A stretch of DNA of 56,974 nt from Auxenochlorella pyrenoidosa (lineage: Eukaryota; Chlorophyta; Trebouxiophyceae; Chlorellales; Chlorellaceae), in assembly GCA_001430745.1 (NCBI GenBank), contig KQ482032.1, positions 469,590 to 526,563 of the forward strand, written 5' to 3'. Both the position numbers and the translations under genes were made by a program. The notes below the pieces were generated by a model, which ran no database searches, was not told the DNA's origin, and was given only the letters and a program-made list of their open reading frames with translations. Shown here in pieces: positions 45,337 through 56,585 of this stretch; positions within the stretch are counted from its first letter, which is position 1; each line of letters begins with the position of its first letter.

Positions 45337-46970
45337 ATGGACACGCAGGAAACCGAGTTTGATTTCCTACAAACGGGACCCGCCTCCACATCCGGCCGCA
45401 GCGACGCCGAGCAGCTGAAAAGCGCGCTGCAAAACGAGAAGGCAGCTCCCGAAGTCCTGCAGTATGACACCGACCTGATCGCACGTATTGAGCAGAACTT
45501 GGACTACCAGGCGAGCTGGGGCGGCCTAGAAGGCGCCGCAAGTTGCCGCCGCCGCCAGCTGCTCGGCGCGCCCGCCCCTGTGCTGCCGCCCAAGGCCGCC
45601 ATCTTCCCCCACCGTGCAGGACGAGCAAATAGAACTGATGAAAGAAAACGACAACATGAAGCTGCTGGTGGAGATTTACCTCAGCGAGCTATCGCGCGTG
45701 CGCTACCTGCTGCGCGCCTACCTGCGCGTGCGGCTGCAGAAGATCGAGCGGCATGTCATGCACATACTTGACAACTCGGGTAGGCGCGTGTGCCAACTAT
45801 GGTGGCGGCAGGTATGCATGAGTCTGTTGCATAGATCTCTATAAGCGGCAAGAAGGGAACAACCGGGCTGCGGCTGCATGTCTTCATGCATTGCCCTGCT
45901 CTGCGCACCCCGTGCCCCCCCGACCTCTCTGCACTGCCCTTGTCTGAAGCACACAGGATGCAGTGCTTGCCGACGACACAAGCGGCCGTCTTCCCATCCC
46001 CCCATGCCCTGCCGCAGACGTGGCGGCCCGGCTATCGCCCAAGGAGGTGCAGTTTGCACGCGACTACTTTGTGCTCTTTGGCGCCCACATGAAGGCGGCG
46101 GCGGCAAACCACCTGCCAGGTGCGGCGCGCCGGCCTCCTCAGGCTGCTCGCGGCGCACGGGGGCTGCGCAGCAGCAACTCCCGGGCAGCAGGCGCCGCCG
46201 CCTGCAGCTGCCGCTCCTCAGTGGCACCAGGGATGCGAGGGCGCCACCCGGTGCCGCCCAGCTGGCAGGCGTGCCACCATTCCCCGCTTGTGCTGCCGCG
46301 CCGTGCCTTGCCCACGCATTTTCCCAGCGTGCCCACACACACCTACCACCGGCACACGCGGCCAGCGGTCGGGTCACCTTCCCTCCCCTCACCGCCCCGC
46401 CCTTCCCCGCCCGCCCGGTGCAGACGCGTTCAGCTCGCTGGTGCGGCAGGCGTCGGCGCACCCGGGCAAGGACATGGTGCCAGCGCCCAACCTGGACCGC
46501 CATGTCTTCTGCCGCGTGCTGGAGGACCGAGGGAACGTGACGGTGGATGAGGAGGGGTGAGCCCGGGGCGCAGCATGCAGCCTTGGGGAGCCCCAATGGC
46601 ATGCGCTTGCGGGGGGCGGGGGGGGGGGGGATGGGAGGGTGCTGGCGAGGGGCCGCGGCACGTCAGTGTGTGCAGCCTGATTTTGGCGGGACAGGGCATG
46701 TGCCATGCAGGTATGCCCTTGCAGGGCGTGTCAGGCGCCGCCGGCCTGGGGAAGCCGGCACCAGCGCGCCCCAGCCTGCCTGGCCACACCTGCATGTTGC
46801 GCCGTGTGCTCGAGGCCGCGTCCTCTAGGCCGCGCACATCAGCCGCCTCCTGCGCCGCGCCGCACCGCCCCTGCAGCAACGTGGCGGAGTTCAACCGTGG
46901 CGACCTGTTTGTCATCCGGTACCGCGCGGTGCAGCCGCTGCTGGCTGAAGGGGCGGTGGAGCTGGTGTGA
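45337..46970 (+). CDS. SLD5: GINS complex subunit SLD5 (GINS4)
   Basis: Subunit of the CMG replicative helicase (Cdc45-MCM-GINS) needed to start and run DNA replication. Exons 45337-45510, 45620-45779, 46018-46119, 46424-46556 and 46877-46970 give 220 residues, the normal SLD5 size. The helical A-domain shows LIARIEQNLDYQ, then the conserved SELSRVRYLLRAYLRVRLQK and SPKEVQFARDYF. The small C-terminal B-domain ends with FNRGDLFVIRYRAVQPLL. The acidic, unstructured N-terminus before LQNEKAAPEVL is usual. Intron 1 (45511-45619) has a GC donor (ACCAG|GCGAGC); without it the LDYQ/DEQIELMKEN joint is lost. Confidence 0.96.
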
Positions 46971-48306
46971 GGGCCGGCGCCAGACGACCTGGTAGCAGCA
47001 GCAGCCGGGCAGGGGTGCCTCGGACAGGCCAATGGCTGCTCTGTACGTTCCCCTGCACCCTCTTGGCTGTGGACCGAGCGTGTGAGATGTGGGCTGACCT
47101 GACTGGACCGCAATCGGACGAGAGAGTGTAAGCTGAGCCAGACCACCCAGCCAGCAATGCGCACATGGCAAATCGTCTGCCGTCGCTGTAAAGACTGCAA
47201 TGTGCCAATTCTGAACTGTGACTGGCACCCGGGCGGCTGCCTGGTTGTTGCAGACGGCATGGTCAGCAGCACATGCAGTTGCAGGTGGTGCAAGTATATC
47301 AAGCCAACACCCCAGCATTTGCAGCCAGGACGCTGGGTGACCACATTAATAAAAGGCTGGCTTGCAGCGCATGTGCTGCTCTCTGCTGCAGCCCCTGCGG
47401 GTGCTGCACTTGAGCGAGCTGGGGAAGGACTGGCTGTAAGGCTGGGCAGACAATCAACATTCCCGGGTGGGCTGCTGCCCTCCAGGATGCTGGCTAGTCC
47501 TGCTGAAGCCATGCTGGCCACCACATGCTTTTGCTGCACTGATGGCGGCTGACCATTGCACCCTTGCCAATGGCAGGTGGGATACCGGGCTGCCCCACCT
47601 GCACCCTACTACACTGCACGCGTGCCACAAACCCTTGCGGGGGGTAGCCAGCTTCCTGTGCAGTTGCCATCCAGGAGATCAGAGGTACCACCGAGAAGCC
47701 CGCATTCTCCTCACAATACAACATTCATGGGCGCAGCAGGCAATGAAAGTGATAGGCAGCACGGATGCCAGCAGTTGCTGACGGTGCTCAAGTGCCCTCG
47801 CCGGGCCTTACCTGCGGTACGACGCCGGCGCTTGTCCTCTTAGGCTGGAAAGAGGTCAGCACAGGGCAGCCTTTGTCCCCTCATCCAGCCACGGTGTGCT
47901 TCAGGTAATTTTGCAAAAGTGGTTGACATTTGTTTGTACATCTGGACAGTGCTTTGGATGGATGCGGGAAAACCAAGAGACAGGGCCCCTTGCCGCGAGG
48001 GGGAACAGTGTAATGGAGGAAAAAGGGACTCGTGATGTGGCATCGAATACAGCAAAGAGCAGCACACACACCGGAAAAAAGCTCACAGATGAGCTGCCGC
48101 CCGCATGGGGCGCAAGGGGCTGGTAGCAAGGTCACTACATCAAAGGGACGTGAATTGGGAGGGTGGGGGGCTGTCGTCGGCAAGGCAGCGCTTGCCACCG
48201 CTGCCGCCTGCTGGTCTGGTCTACACTGCAGCCGGCTGGCCTGCCTGCCACCAACGGGCCAGGCGGGCCGCCGCTGCGCTCTTGCCTCTGAGCCTGCCTG
48301 GGGCAG
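46971..48306. other. Convergent intergenic region
   Basis: About 1.3 kb of 3' flank for SLD5 (+) and the headpiece protein (-). A TGTAA lies at 47187-47191. A 131-codon plus-strand open frame (47157-47552) contains several Cys pairs but lacks splice logic, codon pattern or family resemblance. I see no RNA gene. Confidence 0.5.
47187..47191 (+). terminator. Putative poly(A) signal TGTAA for SLD5
   Basis: TGTAA 217 bp after the SLD5 stop codon; green-algal consensus, supported by position only. Confidence 0.4.
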
Positions 48307-51300
48307 TCACCACAGGCCCTTGTCCTTCTTGGCCATCTGCTGGCGCCAGGCCGGCAGCGCCTGGAAAGCCGCGCGGTCCTTGCCAAACACCTGCAGCCGC
48401 GAGGTGGGATGAGGGGCAGGGGCTGGGAGCGGGAGGGCGCGAGAGGCAGGGTAGCCTCCCCAGCCAGCCACCAGCATGGGCGTGCCAATGCCACCGATGC
48501 CCACGAGGCGACGGGAGGCTACATGCCCATCCAACCGCACTGGCCCAGTACCCGCCTCCTCAACCATGCTGAGGAGCAGCGACAGGGCAGGTCAGGGTGT
48601 CGCAGCCGAGGGAGCAGCCAAGGGAGGGGCCATGCACGAACGCACCTTCTCAAACTCTGCGTCGCTCAGGTACGCCTCCTTGTGTGTCATGTCGATGCCG
48701 CTGTCGACGCGCAGGGCTGGGAGGGAAGAAGGGGGGGGGAGGGAGGGGGCCGGGTGAAGGCAAGCATCGCTGCAAGAGCCAGGGGATGCGTCTGCAGCAT
48801 TGCCCACATGGCATATCGGCTGGTTGCTCCACAGAAAGAAGCAATTCCAGCAGCGGCTCTCAACAGCTGGCATTAGCGGCGCAGCCTGCCGCCTCCGCCA
48901 GGCCCTCACCCTTCAGCTCTTCGTAGCTGAACGTCTTCTCCCCGGGCTTGACCTTCACCTCGCCCGCCTGGGGGGCCGGCGGGGCGTCGCCGCCCGACAC
49001 GCCGCCCCACGCCTTGGCTGCACAGCAGAGGGCGAGAGCAGCGCGAGCAGCAACAGGGTTGAGGACCCCACCGCCAGCTCAACGCAAAGTTTCCACACTG
49101 CCTGGAGGAGCAGTAGCTGCCAAAAGGGAGTCGAGCAGGGCTGCTGCCACCAACTGTCCCAGCTGGGCAGGCCGGCAGGCGCACAACTGGCCGGGCAGGC
49201 GCCCCGATGGTGGACACGCAGGAGGCAGGCGTCCAAGCACCAGCTGCCGCACCAGTGGCCGGAACCCCGTATCACTGGGATTCTGGGTCCACGCACCCGA
49301 CTCAGCCAAGAAAGTGGTGCCCGACTTGCCGCCCGCTGCGCCGTTGGCCGCCTGCTGCTTCTTGCCCAGCGGGTCGGTCAGGCTGCCGCTGCAGCAGGGC
49401 GCTGTGCGGCAGCGCACAGGCGTGAGGACACGCAGCGGCACTGCGGGTGAGCCCAGCATGCACCCCGGCCATGTTGCACCTTGCAGCACTGGGGTCCGGC
49501 AGGGTGCGCACCTCAGCTTGCCCATGATCTGCTGCTTGGCCTTTGCCACGCTTTCAGGGCCAGACTCCTCGACAGACAGCTGCGGGGCAGGGTGGGGCGC
49601 AGCCAGTGCAGCCGGGTGAGTGGCGACAATGGCCAGGGTTCGAGGAGCGACATAATTTATGCAGAGTGCAAGTTGGCGCGCAAAACAGCAGGGTAACCGT
49701 GAGCCTGCGGCTGGGCTGCCAGTCAGCTGTATGGTTTGCGGCTGTGGATGGTGCCAGCACTGCGCGCCCTGGGCTGCAGCTGCCCGCCTGCCTAGCGGCA
49801 GGACCGCAGGAGGCTGCTGGCTTGGTGCAGTGCAATGCTTGCTGGGTGGGCGTTGTTGGCTGGGCCATCCAGGGTGCATGCGAGGTGATGTGCAGCAGCG
49901 CGGCACTATGCATGGTTGTGCCATGCAGGCAGCATGCGGGCAGCGGTGGGATGGCAAGGCATGCCCATGCAGGGAGTGGGCAGCGTGAATGCAAGCTACA
50001 GCCAGGAGCAAAGCAGGTGGGCAGTGCACGGGCAGTATGTGGGCAAGCGGGCAGCAGGTGGGCAGCAGGTGGGCACCTTGGGGGAGTCTGACTTGGGGGG
50101 CGCGGCTGCAGGTGCCGCGGCCGGCGGCGCCGCAGCCGGGCTGGCCGTTGCCGCAGCCGGTGCTGCAGGCGAGGGCTGCGCCTTGGCAGCCACAGTGGGA
50201 GGCGAGGGCTGTGCTGTGCTGGGGCTCGCTGACTTGGGCGCGGTGGGCGAGGACAGGGCTGCGGTGGGGCTGGCCGACTGGCGTGCGGCGGGGGACGGGG
50301 GCTCGGGCATCCCAAAGGGCGAGGCCGAGGCTGCGAGCGCGCGCATGGACCGCGGAGTGAAGGGGGGCGCGTCCACGTGCAGCTGGCTGGTGCGCGGGGA
50401 GACCACCGCCGCGCGCGGGCTGGTCAGGGGGGATGCCGTCGCGGGGGGCGGGGTGTTTGGTCGGGCCGCGGGCGGGCTGTTGGGCTGGCGGGGGCTGCTG
50501 ACGGCAGAGGGGGGCCCTGCCTTGGGCGACCCCGCGCCCACCTCGGCCTGCTGCGAGCCGCCCTTCTTCTTGGGGCGGCGCTTCTTCTTCTTGCCGCCCG
50601 TGGCGGTGGGGGAGCTGACGCCCGCGTCGTCCTCGCCCTCCTCGTGCTCCTCGCCCTCGTCCCCCTCCTCGCCGCCGCCCGGCGCCGCGCCCACCTGTGG
50701 CGGCACCGCCTCTGCCACCGGGTCCGCTGCCGCCTCCACCACGGCAAAGCTGGCAAACAGCTGCAGAGGGGGGTTGAGGCAGGGTCGAGGGCGGCACGAT
50801 GGTCACAGAGCAGGATGACACCGTGCAGCTACTGTCTCGCGTGCAGCGCACCCACGCCGAGCGCCTGTGCATGCCCCCCCTGGCTGAACGGGGTGCGATG
50901 CCTCCCGCAACGCACAGACCACGCGTGCTTGCCTGCTTGAACTCGGCAGTCTCCTGGCCCTGGGCCTGGCGCAGGTAGGCGGCGCCCAGCGTCTCCTTCA
51001 GCTCGCTGGCGTGCTTGGCGGCGGTGGACTTGGCGTCCTGCAGGCATGTACGGGCGAGCGAGCGGTGGAGATCGGGCTGGATGAGGGTGGGATGATGGGC
51101 CTGCGCCTGGCGGCACCCCCGCATGAGAGCCTTGCTGGCACGGCCACGGCATGCTCAAGTTTGTCAGCTGTGGAGGGCTCCAGCGAGCAGGCCAGGGCCG
51201 TGTGTGCGTGTCTGGCGGCAGGAAGCTCGAGGCGCTGGGCACCTGTGCCGCAGGCAGCTGGTGCCGCTGGATCCCACCTGCGGGGCATCGTTGCCGGCCC

Positions 51301-51702
51301 AGAGGTACAGCCGCTGCTGGCCCTCGCCGTCGGTGGACGGCGCCAGCACCACATACGCCTTGTCTGCAGGGGAGGGGCTAGCGAGCAGGGCATGAATGCC
51401 GGCCTGCTTCCCGAGGCTCGGCGCCTGCGGGCTGTGGGAGGGAGCAGGCGGCGTAGCTGCCGCTACAAACCCTGTGCAGCCTCCGCGGGCCCCGCCTTGG
51501 CTGTGGGCCCTTGAGGACCCTCTGCACACACTGGGATTGCCCTTTGTGGCCAAGAGGCCCTGACGCGGTGGCAGCAGTTGGCGGCAGCCTCCCAGCGGCG
51601 GCCGCAGCTCCTTGTCATCAATCGGTGCTCACCAGAGCGGAAGTGCCCATCAGCATTAGGGATGGACTGCGCAAGCCCGTCCGAGAAGTGCCAGACCTGC
51701 AT
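48307..51702 (-). CDS. Single-gelsolin-repeat protein with C-terminal villin headpiece
   Basis: Predicted actin-binding protein. Nine exons on the minus strand: 51702-51633, 51363-51278, 51037-50933, 50760-50077, 49579-49512, 49388-49297, 49017-48910, 48716-48646, 48390-48307; 455 residues. Residues 1 to about 95 look like one gelsolin repeat: MQVWHFSDG, SGDKAYVVLAPS, RLYLWAGNDAPQDAKSTAA, ETLGAAYLRQAQGQETAEF. A linker of about 270 residues follows, acidic, then poly-Lys (KKKKRRPKKK), then Pro/Ser/Ala-rich with many SP sites. The last 60 residues are a headpiece: FSYEELK, EAYLSDAEFEKVFG, ALPAWRQQMAKKDKGLW, with the conserved Trp cap and the Lys-rich final helix known to contact F-actin. Canonical villins have six gelsolin repeats, so this is a reduced form. 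Intron 50761-50932 has a GC donor. The start ATG sits directly at the gelsolin strand; an upstream exon is possible. Confidence 0.88.
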
Positions 51703-52099
51703 CCTGTCCACACTTCCCCGGAGGGCTCTGGGCCACTGCTCACTGTACACTGATAGACTGGGCGACAGATTGGTGGTGCCGGAAGCAGCAAACCGATACT
51801 GTCGGGGAGGCCACGGTGGCTCCCGGCATGCAAATCTCGCAACTCAAACTTGAAGCTTGTCGATGCTCATCCACGCCTTGGAGACCTTCCCCAGGACTCT
51901 TCTGTCGACACCGCTCGCCAACCGAATGCGGAGACAGGTGGGCCAACGGCAGCACCGGCCGCTCCTGGCTCCAATATAGGCTCGGCTCGTGTCGTCTGGA
52001 CTAACAAAGGCTTCCGAGCTGCCAGGCCCGCTCATACCGCGTCCCACTGCCACGCCCTTCTTCCTGTTCTCTCCCTCGCCTCCCTCGCTTGCAGCAAAC
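51703..52099. promoter_or_regulatory. Shared divergent promoter region (headpiece protein / TOG protein)
   Basis: 397 bp between the start codons of two cytoskeletal genes. CCAATATAGG at about 51971-51980 is a possible core element for the plus-strand gene, 120 bp upstream of its ATG. Confidence 0.5.
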
Positions 52100-54827
52100 A
52101 TGGTGCTGACACGGAGCCAGGCAGCCAAACAGAAAGCCAACCAGTCGCCCCAGCCCAGCCGGGCCAAGGTCAGCAAACAGCCGCGCAAGCAAGGCGCCGC
52201 CGCCGTTGACGCCTCGGACATTGACGCCGCCGCAGAGCAGCAGCAGAAGCAGCAGCCGGCCAACGGCCCGCAGCCAGCCACTGCGAAGATGGGTGGTCGG
52301 TTGGCCAAGCTGAAGCTGGCAGAGGCGAGCGCTGGCCCGGCCTCGCACCCGCTATCCTCGCTTCCGGCGTCGCCGATGTGCCAGCCCGCTGGGGGAGGCT
52401 TTTCAATTCCTGCAGTGCAGCAGGAGGAAGTGGGCGCCGTGCTAGTGCAGGCAGCAGCAGCTGCACAGGAGCAGCAGCGGGAGCAGCAGCGGGAGCGGAG
52501 GCCGGCCGACTCTGGTGATGCCACCTCGCTAGACCGGCAGCAACCGCGAGCAGATTTAGATGCGGCCTCTGAAGAGCGAGATGAGGCCGTCAGCCAGCCA
52601 GCAGCGGAAAATTCCAAGCCGCAAGCAGCAGGAGCAGCAGCAGAGCGGCAAGCGCAGCAACAGCAGACAGCGCAGCCACCTCTGCCGCAGCCGGTGAGCG
52701 CCTGATGAGTGGTGTGCATCTCCCATGCAAAGCGTTGTGGCTGCCAGCCCGCCAGGCGTGTCTTGTGCTTGGGCCTGCCTGCTATCATCATACCCTATGA
52801 AAAAACCCTTGCAAGGTGTTGTCACTGCTTGCTCCCATGCGTCCTCTCCCCGCGCAGCGCGCCGAAAAGCTGCTCAAGCCGCTGCCAGACAAGCCGCTGC
52901 CTTGCGACAAGCTTCCGGATGGTCCAGAGCCGGTGCAGGTGGAGGTTGAGTATGTCGCGCGAGAGGACCTGCAGGTGAGGCGCCCTGGGCCACCCTGCTG
53001 GCCTGCGCGGCGCTCGCTTTGCCTGCCAGCCTGCCGCCACGCCGCCTCTCGGGTGTTGCCCCAATGGTGCCAGGTTTGCGAATGAGCAGGAGAAGGGGAG
53101 TACGTGCCCAAGGCGCCGTAGGAGCAGCCGTGACCGTGCAATCCCCGGGCCTCTCCCTGCTGCAGCCTGTCGAGGACGCAGCCGCGGCGCTGGAAGCGGC
53201 GCATGCGGGGCTGGCCTCTGCCGACTGGGTGGAGACTGTCAAGGGGCTCAACCTGCTGCGCCAGCTGACTGCGCACCACGCAGACGCCTGCTCTGGGCAG
53301 CTGTGAGTGGGGGTGCTTCCGCGCTGGCCTTCCAACAGCTGGGGCGCTTGCGTCTGTCTCAGCAGTGGACTGCTACCGGGGCGGTAGCGTGCGCGCATGG
53401 ACCTGGGCGGCGCGCCCTGATGTGCGCCGCCCGCCCCGCTGCTGGTGCATGCAGAGACGTGCTGTTCCCGCTGGTGCTCAAGTCGGTGCGCAGCCTGCGC
53501 AGCTCGGTGTGCAAGGTGAGGCACCCACCCGATGCCAGGGGTCTCTGACTGGGCTGTCTGCCGGCGCTCTCAGGCCCTGCCCTTCCGCCTTGCATCATGC
53601 CCATCACCTTTCCATTGCGCGGTTGGCTCCCTCCTGCAGACTGCCATCATGGCTGCAGCTGACCTTTATCTCAGCTTTGGAGATGCGCTGCTGCCGCTGA
53701 CAGACGTGGGCGGGCTGGCAAAGCCGATGACAAGCATGCTGGCGCAGGTTCGCCGCACTACTGTATGCGCACCTGCGTGCTCTGAGACTGCCATGGTCTG
53801 CTAGCCACCCAACATGTGCGTTCTGGCTGCGCAGTCATGCTCCCGCGCACACATCAAACGCATATGCTGCTGCCGGCGGTCGGCCCCCGCAGATCCTGCT
53901 CAAGTGCAGCAGCAACGACAAGAAGTTTGTGATTGAGGAGGCGCAGCGCACATTGCAGGTGGGTGCCGGCCTGCTCCAGCTGTCAGCACCTGCTGCCAGG
54001 CGAGGCGCTTGCCGGCATGATGTGCCATGGCTAGGGGTGGTGCTGCAGTGTCATGCTCCCGCTCTGCCCCCCTCCCGTGCTGCCACGCTCGCAATCTGCC
54101 CATGTGGGTCCCTGCTGCATGGGCTGCCTTGCGTGTTGCTCATAACGCTTGCCTGTCCCTCTCCTGCTGCCCTGGTTGCCCGGCGCTGGCAGACCATAAT
54201 TGCCAGCCTAGCGCCGGCGCAGCTGCTGCCGCTGCTGCTGCCCTATGCCGACGCGCACAAGAATCCCAAGGTCCGCGGCAAGGCGGGCCCAGCGGTGGCA
54301 GACGCGGCAGCGCGCATGGTGCCTGCCGATGTGGCGGCCTTTGGCCTGCCACGCCTGCTGCAGGCAGCTGGCAAGCTGGTCACGGGTGAGCGGCAGGGCA
54401 GGGCAGGACGAGTAAAGCATCTTCCAGGCAGGGATGTTTCCTCAACGGAGGCCAGTTTGAAGGCAACGACGAGCAGGGACGCTGGCAGAGCCGTGGCTTG
54501 GGGGAGTGCATGGCTCGCTCGCGATGCCTTTTTTCCTTGCTCAGACACCCGCTGTCTGGGGCCACCCCTGCAGACAACACGCCCGAGGCACGCGAGGCTG
54601 CCAAGCGGCTCATCGACCTGCTCCGAGCGGCAGCTGCCGACCCGGCGGTGGCAGCCCAGCTCGCGGTGGACCCGCCTGCAGCAGCGCCCGCCGACCCTGC
54701 TGGCGAGGGCGACGCCGAGGGCGAGCCTGCGGCGCAGCCCACCCAGTGGGAGCTGCTGTGCCGGGCGCACCTGAGCAGCTCAGCGGCTCTGGCGGTGCTC
54801 AAGGCATCGGCAGAGACGTCGGCGTAA
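52100..54827 (+). CDS. TOG/CLASP-type HEAT-repeat microtubule-binding protein
   Basis: Predicted microtubule- or tubulin-binding protein. Exons 52100-52693, 52858-52974, 53166-53302, 53455-53515, 53640-53747, 53893-53958, 54193-54385 and 54574-54827 join in frame to 509 residues. The first 235 residues are a low-complexity Gln/Ala/Pro region beginning MVLTRSQAAKQKA with basic patches that could bind the acidic microtubule surface. From about residue 255 the helices WVETVKGLNLLRQLTAHHA, LFPLVLKSVRSLRSSVCK, AAADLYLSFGDALLPL, LLKCSSNDKKFVIEEAQRTL and HKNPKVRGKAG follow the order of a single TOG domain of the CLASP/TOGARAM (crescerin) type. The WVETVKGL loop holds the tubulin-contacting Trp position. 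An acidic Ala-rich helical tail follows. All donors are GT. The TOGARAM-like assignment is more likely than SPIRAL2-like but not certain. Confidence 0.85.
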
Positions 54828-55856
54828 GCTCAAGCACACAGGCCCGTGCTATCCACTAGGGCCCAGTTTGCGTGTGGTAGCACCGCCCTCTTGCCAGCCA
54901 GGCTCGAGTTGTGAATGCAAAAGCTGTGCATTTATTATCCATCGCCCCGGGACTCTTGTCGCCTGAGCCCCGCCCCTCTCGCCAACTTCTTGATTGCTGA
55001 GCCCCGGGCACCCCCTGCTCAATTTGCACTCGCTCAGCCCTCTGATACTGCATAATTCGTGTCCATGCTCACTAGCCTGCCATGCACAATGAAATATCCT
55101 AATCACCCTCCTAAGCCTGCAACCAGATTACCCTGCCTTTTAAAGAACATCTCGTAAGCCGGATTTCCGAGAAGTGATGAAGCCTCGTAGGGCGCTCAAC
55201 GCAAAGGCTGATGTCAGCTGTGTGCGCAGCATTGGGCGGCACGCATCAGGTCGCTGAACAACAACCTCAATCTTTTCATGCCATACAGTGCTGATATGTG
55301 CTTGTGGGTGCCTCTAAGAGCTGGTCTGCACAAGTGCCATGCAGCACCAACCCCTCCTCATTAGGGTTGTTCTGCATGGCACGAGCGTTCACCTCCCCTT
55401 GTTGCAGGTGTGATTTTGCCAGCGCTGCCAAGCAACATTTGCTGTGGGCTGTTCCATCATTGTATCAGTCTGTGCGCCACCAAGTCTGACAGTTTGCCAT
55501 GCAACCAAGCATTTTGGGAAGCAGTCGCAGTTGGTGGCGGCAGGGCTGTGCAGCGGAGCGGCGGAGGGCAGCACACAGCTTGCATGCATTGTGGTCGCAT
55601 CCCCCGCGCACTTCGGCGCTATACTCTCACATTATATACCGTTTCTGGACAGCGTCAAGCCGCCCATTTGCTGCATGCGCCGCCAGTAGCGGGAGGAGAA
55701 GAACACTAGCAAGCTGCGACCCTTCTTTCTGAGTTTTCTGATCTCGAGGCATAATCTGCAAAGTCCAGCAGCTCGTAAAGGCCTCGGACCTTGTTGCGCC
55801 TGCACGGCGCTTGGGGCATGCTGCTGTAGCGCTCTTGTCCGGCGTCAGGCGTCAAT
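54828..55856. promoter_or_regulatory. Intergenic region with likely RPA2 promoter
   Basis: 3' UTR of the TOG gene, then the upstream region of RPA2. ATTATATACC at 55631-55640 contains a clear TATA box, about 220 bp before the RPA2 ATG. The rest is of mixed composition without an identifiable gene. Confidence 0.5.
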
Positions 55857-56585
55857 ATGGCGCACACTAGAGCGACAGTTGTCGGAGACCGTGTGCCTCC
55901 CCAGCTGGAGGCGCTAGCCCAGGTAAGCAGCGAGTGGCGGCAGCAGGCGGCAGTGGCGGCGGCAGCGGCGGCGCTGCACAACAGCGCCTCTTCACACAAT
56001 CTTTCAGCTGCTTGCTCGCTGATACTCAGCTATCGTATACTCAGCCTGTCAGCATGCACCTCTGGCAGGCCTCTGACCATTGTGAAGGCTCTCACAGCTG
56101 CGCGGCTTGCGTTGTTCGCCTGAACCTGCTTCCTCGCCTCTTGTCCTCCCTTGCCCACAGCCCCATGTGGACTCCTTCGACTACTTCCTTGGGGATGGCA
56201 TGCAGCATGTGGTTGAGGACATGGACGGTATAGAGATTGAGCACCCGCTCACGTGAGCAGCAGCAGCTGTTATGGCGTTTTCTTGGCGCGCTGCGACTGC
56301 GCTATGTCCACCCCAATCATGGAGGGCTATAGCATTTTTTTGATGCTATGAATGCGCGGTGCCGTCGTGTAGGCTGTGTAAGCCATGGCGTCTGCAGATC
56401 GCCCATGCCCTGCCTGCCGTCCTTACCTGCGTTCCCGTGTGGTGCCGGCTGCACCGCCCTGCAGCAAGACGCGGCACCGGTTCTGGTTTGAGAACCCCGC
56501 GGTGGCGCGGCCGATCCGGGAGGATTCGGGCTCCCTGGCAGCAGGTGGCGACCAGCGGCTTTTTCCGCGCGAGTGCCGAGAGGCG
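55857..56585 (+). CDS. RPA2: RNA polymerase I second-largest subunit RPA2, 5' part (continues beyond window)
   Basis: Catalytic-core subunit of nucleolar RNA polymerase I. Three exons are visible, 55857-55922, 56161-56252 and 56465-56585, giving the first 93 residues. ATG 55857 starts MAHTRATVVG. PHVDSFDYFLGDGMQ matches the N-terminal lobe of the second-largest subunits. FWFENPAVARPIRED and LFPRECREA fit the Pol I version (Pol II and III have HEARLR or NEARLR at the last site). The third exon ends in a GTGAGT donor, and no convincing next exon (expected TY-containing strand) appears before the window ends, so intron 3 covers the remaining 389 bp. Confidence 0.88.

Noticed and set aside
46430..47539. 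369-codon minus-strand open frame over the SLD5 3' exons
   Set aside because: It overlaps SLD5 coding exons antisense, has no recognisable domain, and low-complexity Pro/Ser/Ala content is typical of shadows.
47157..47552. 131-codon plus-strand frame with CRRC and CSCRWC pairs
   Set aside because: The spacing does not fit a known zinc finger and the rest looks random; it contains the likely SLD5 poly(A) site.
49640..49665. AGGGTTCGAGGA resembling a tRNA T-arm
   Set aside because: The T-loop does not match past GGTTCGA, and it is intronic in the headpiece gene with no acceptor stem.
49079..51124. 681-codon uninterrupted minus-strand frame over the headpiece gene
   Set aside because: It reads through consensus introns. 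Only the spliced model links the gelsolin repeat to the villin headpiece in frame.
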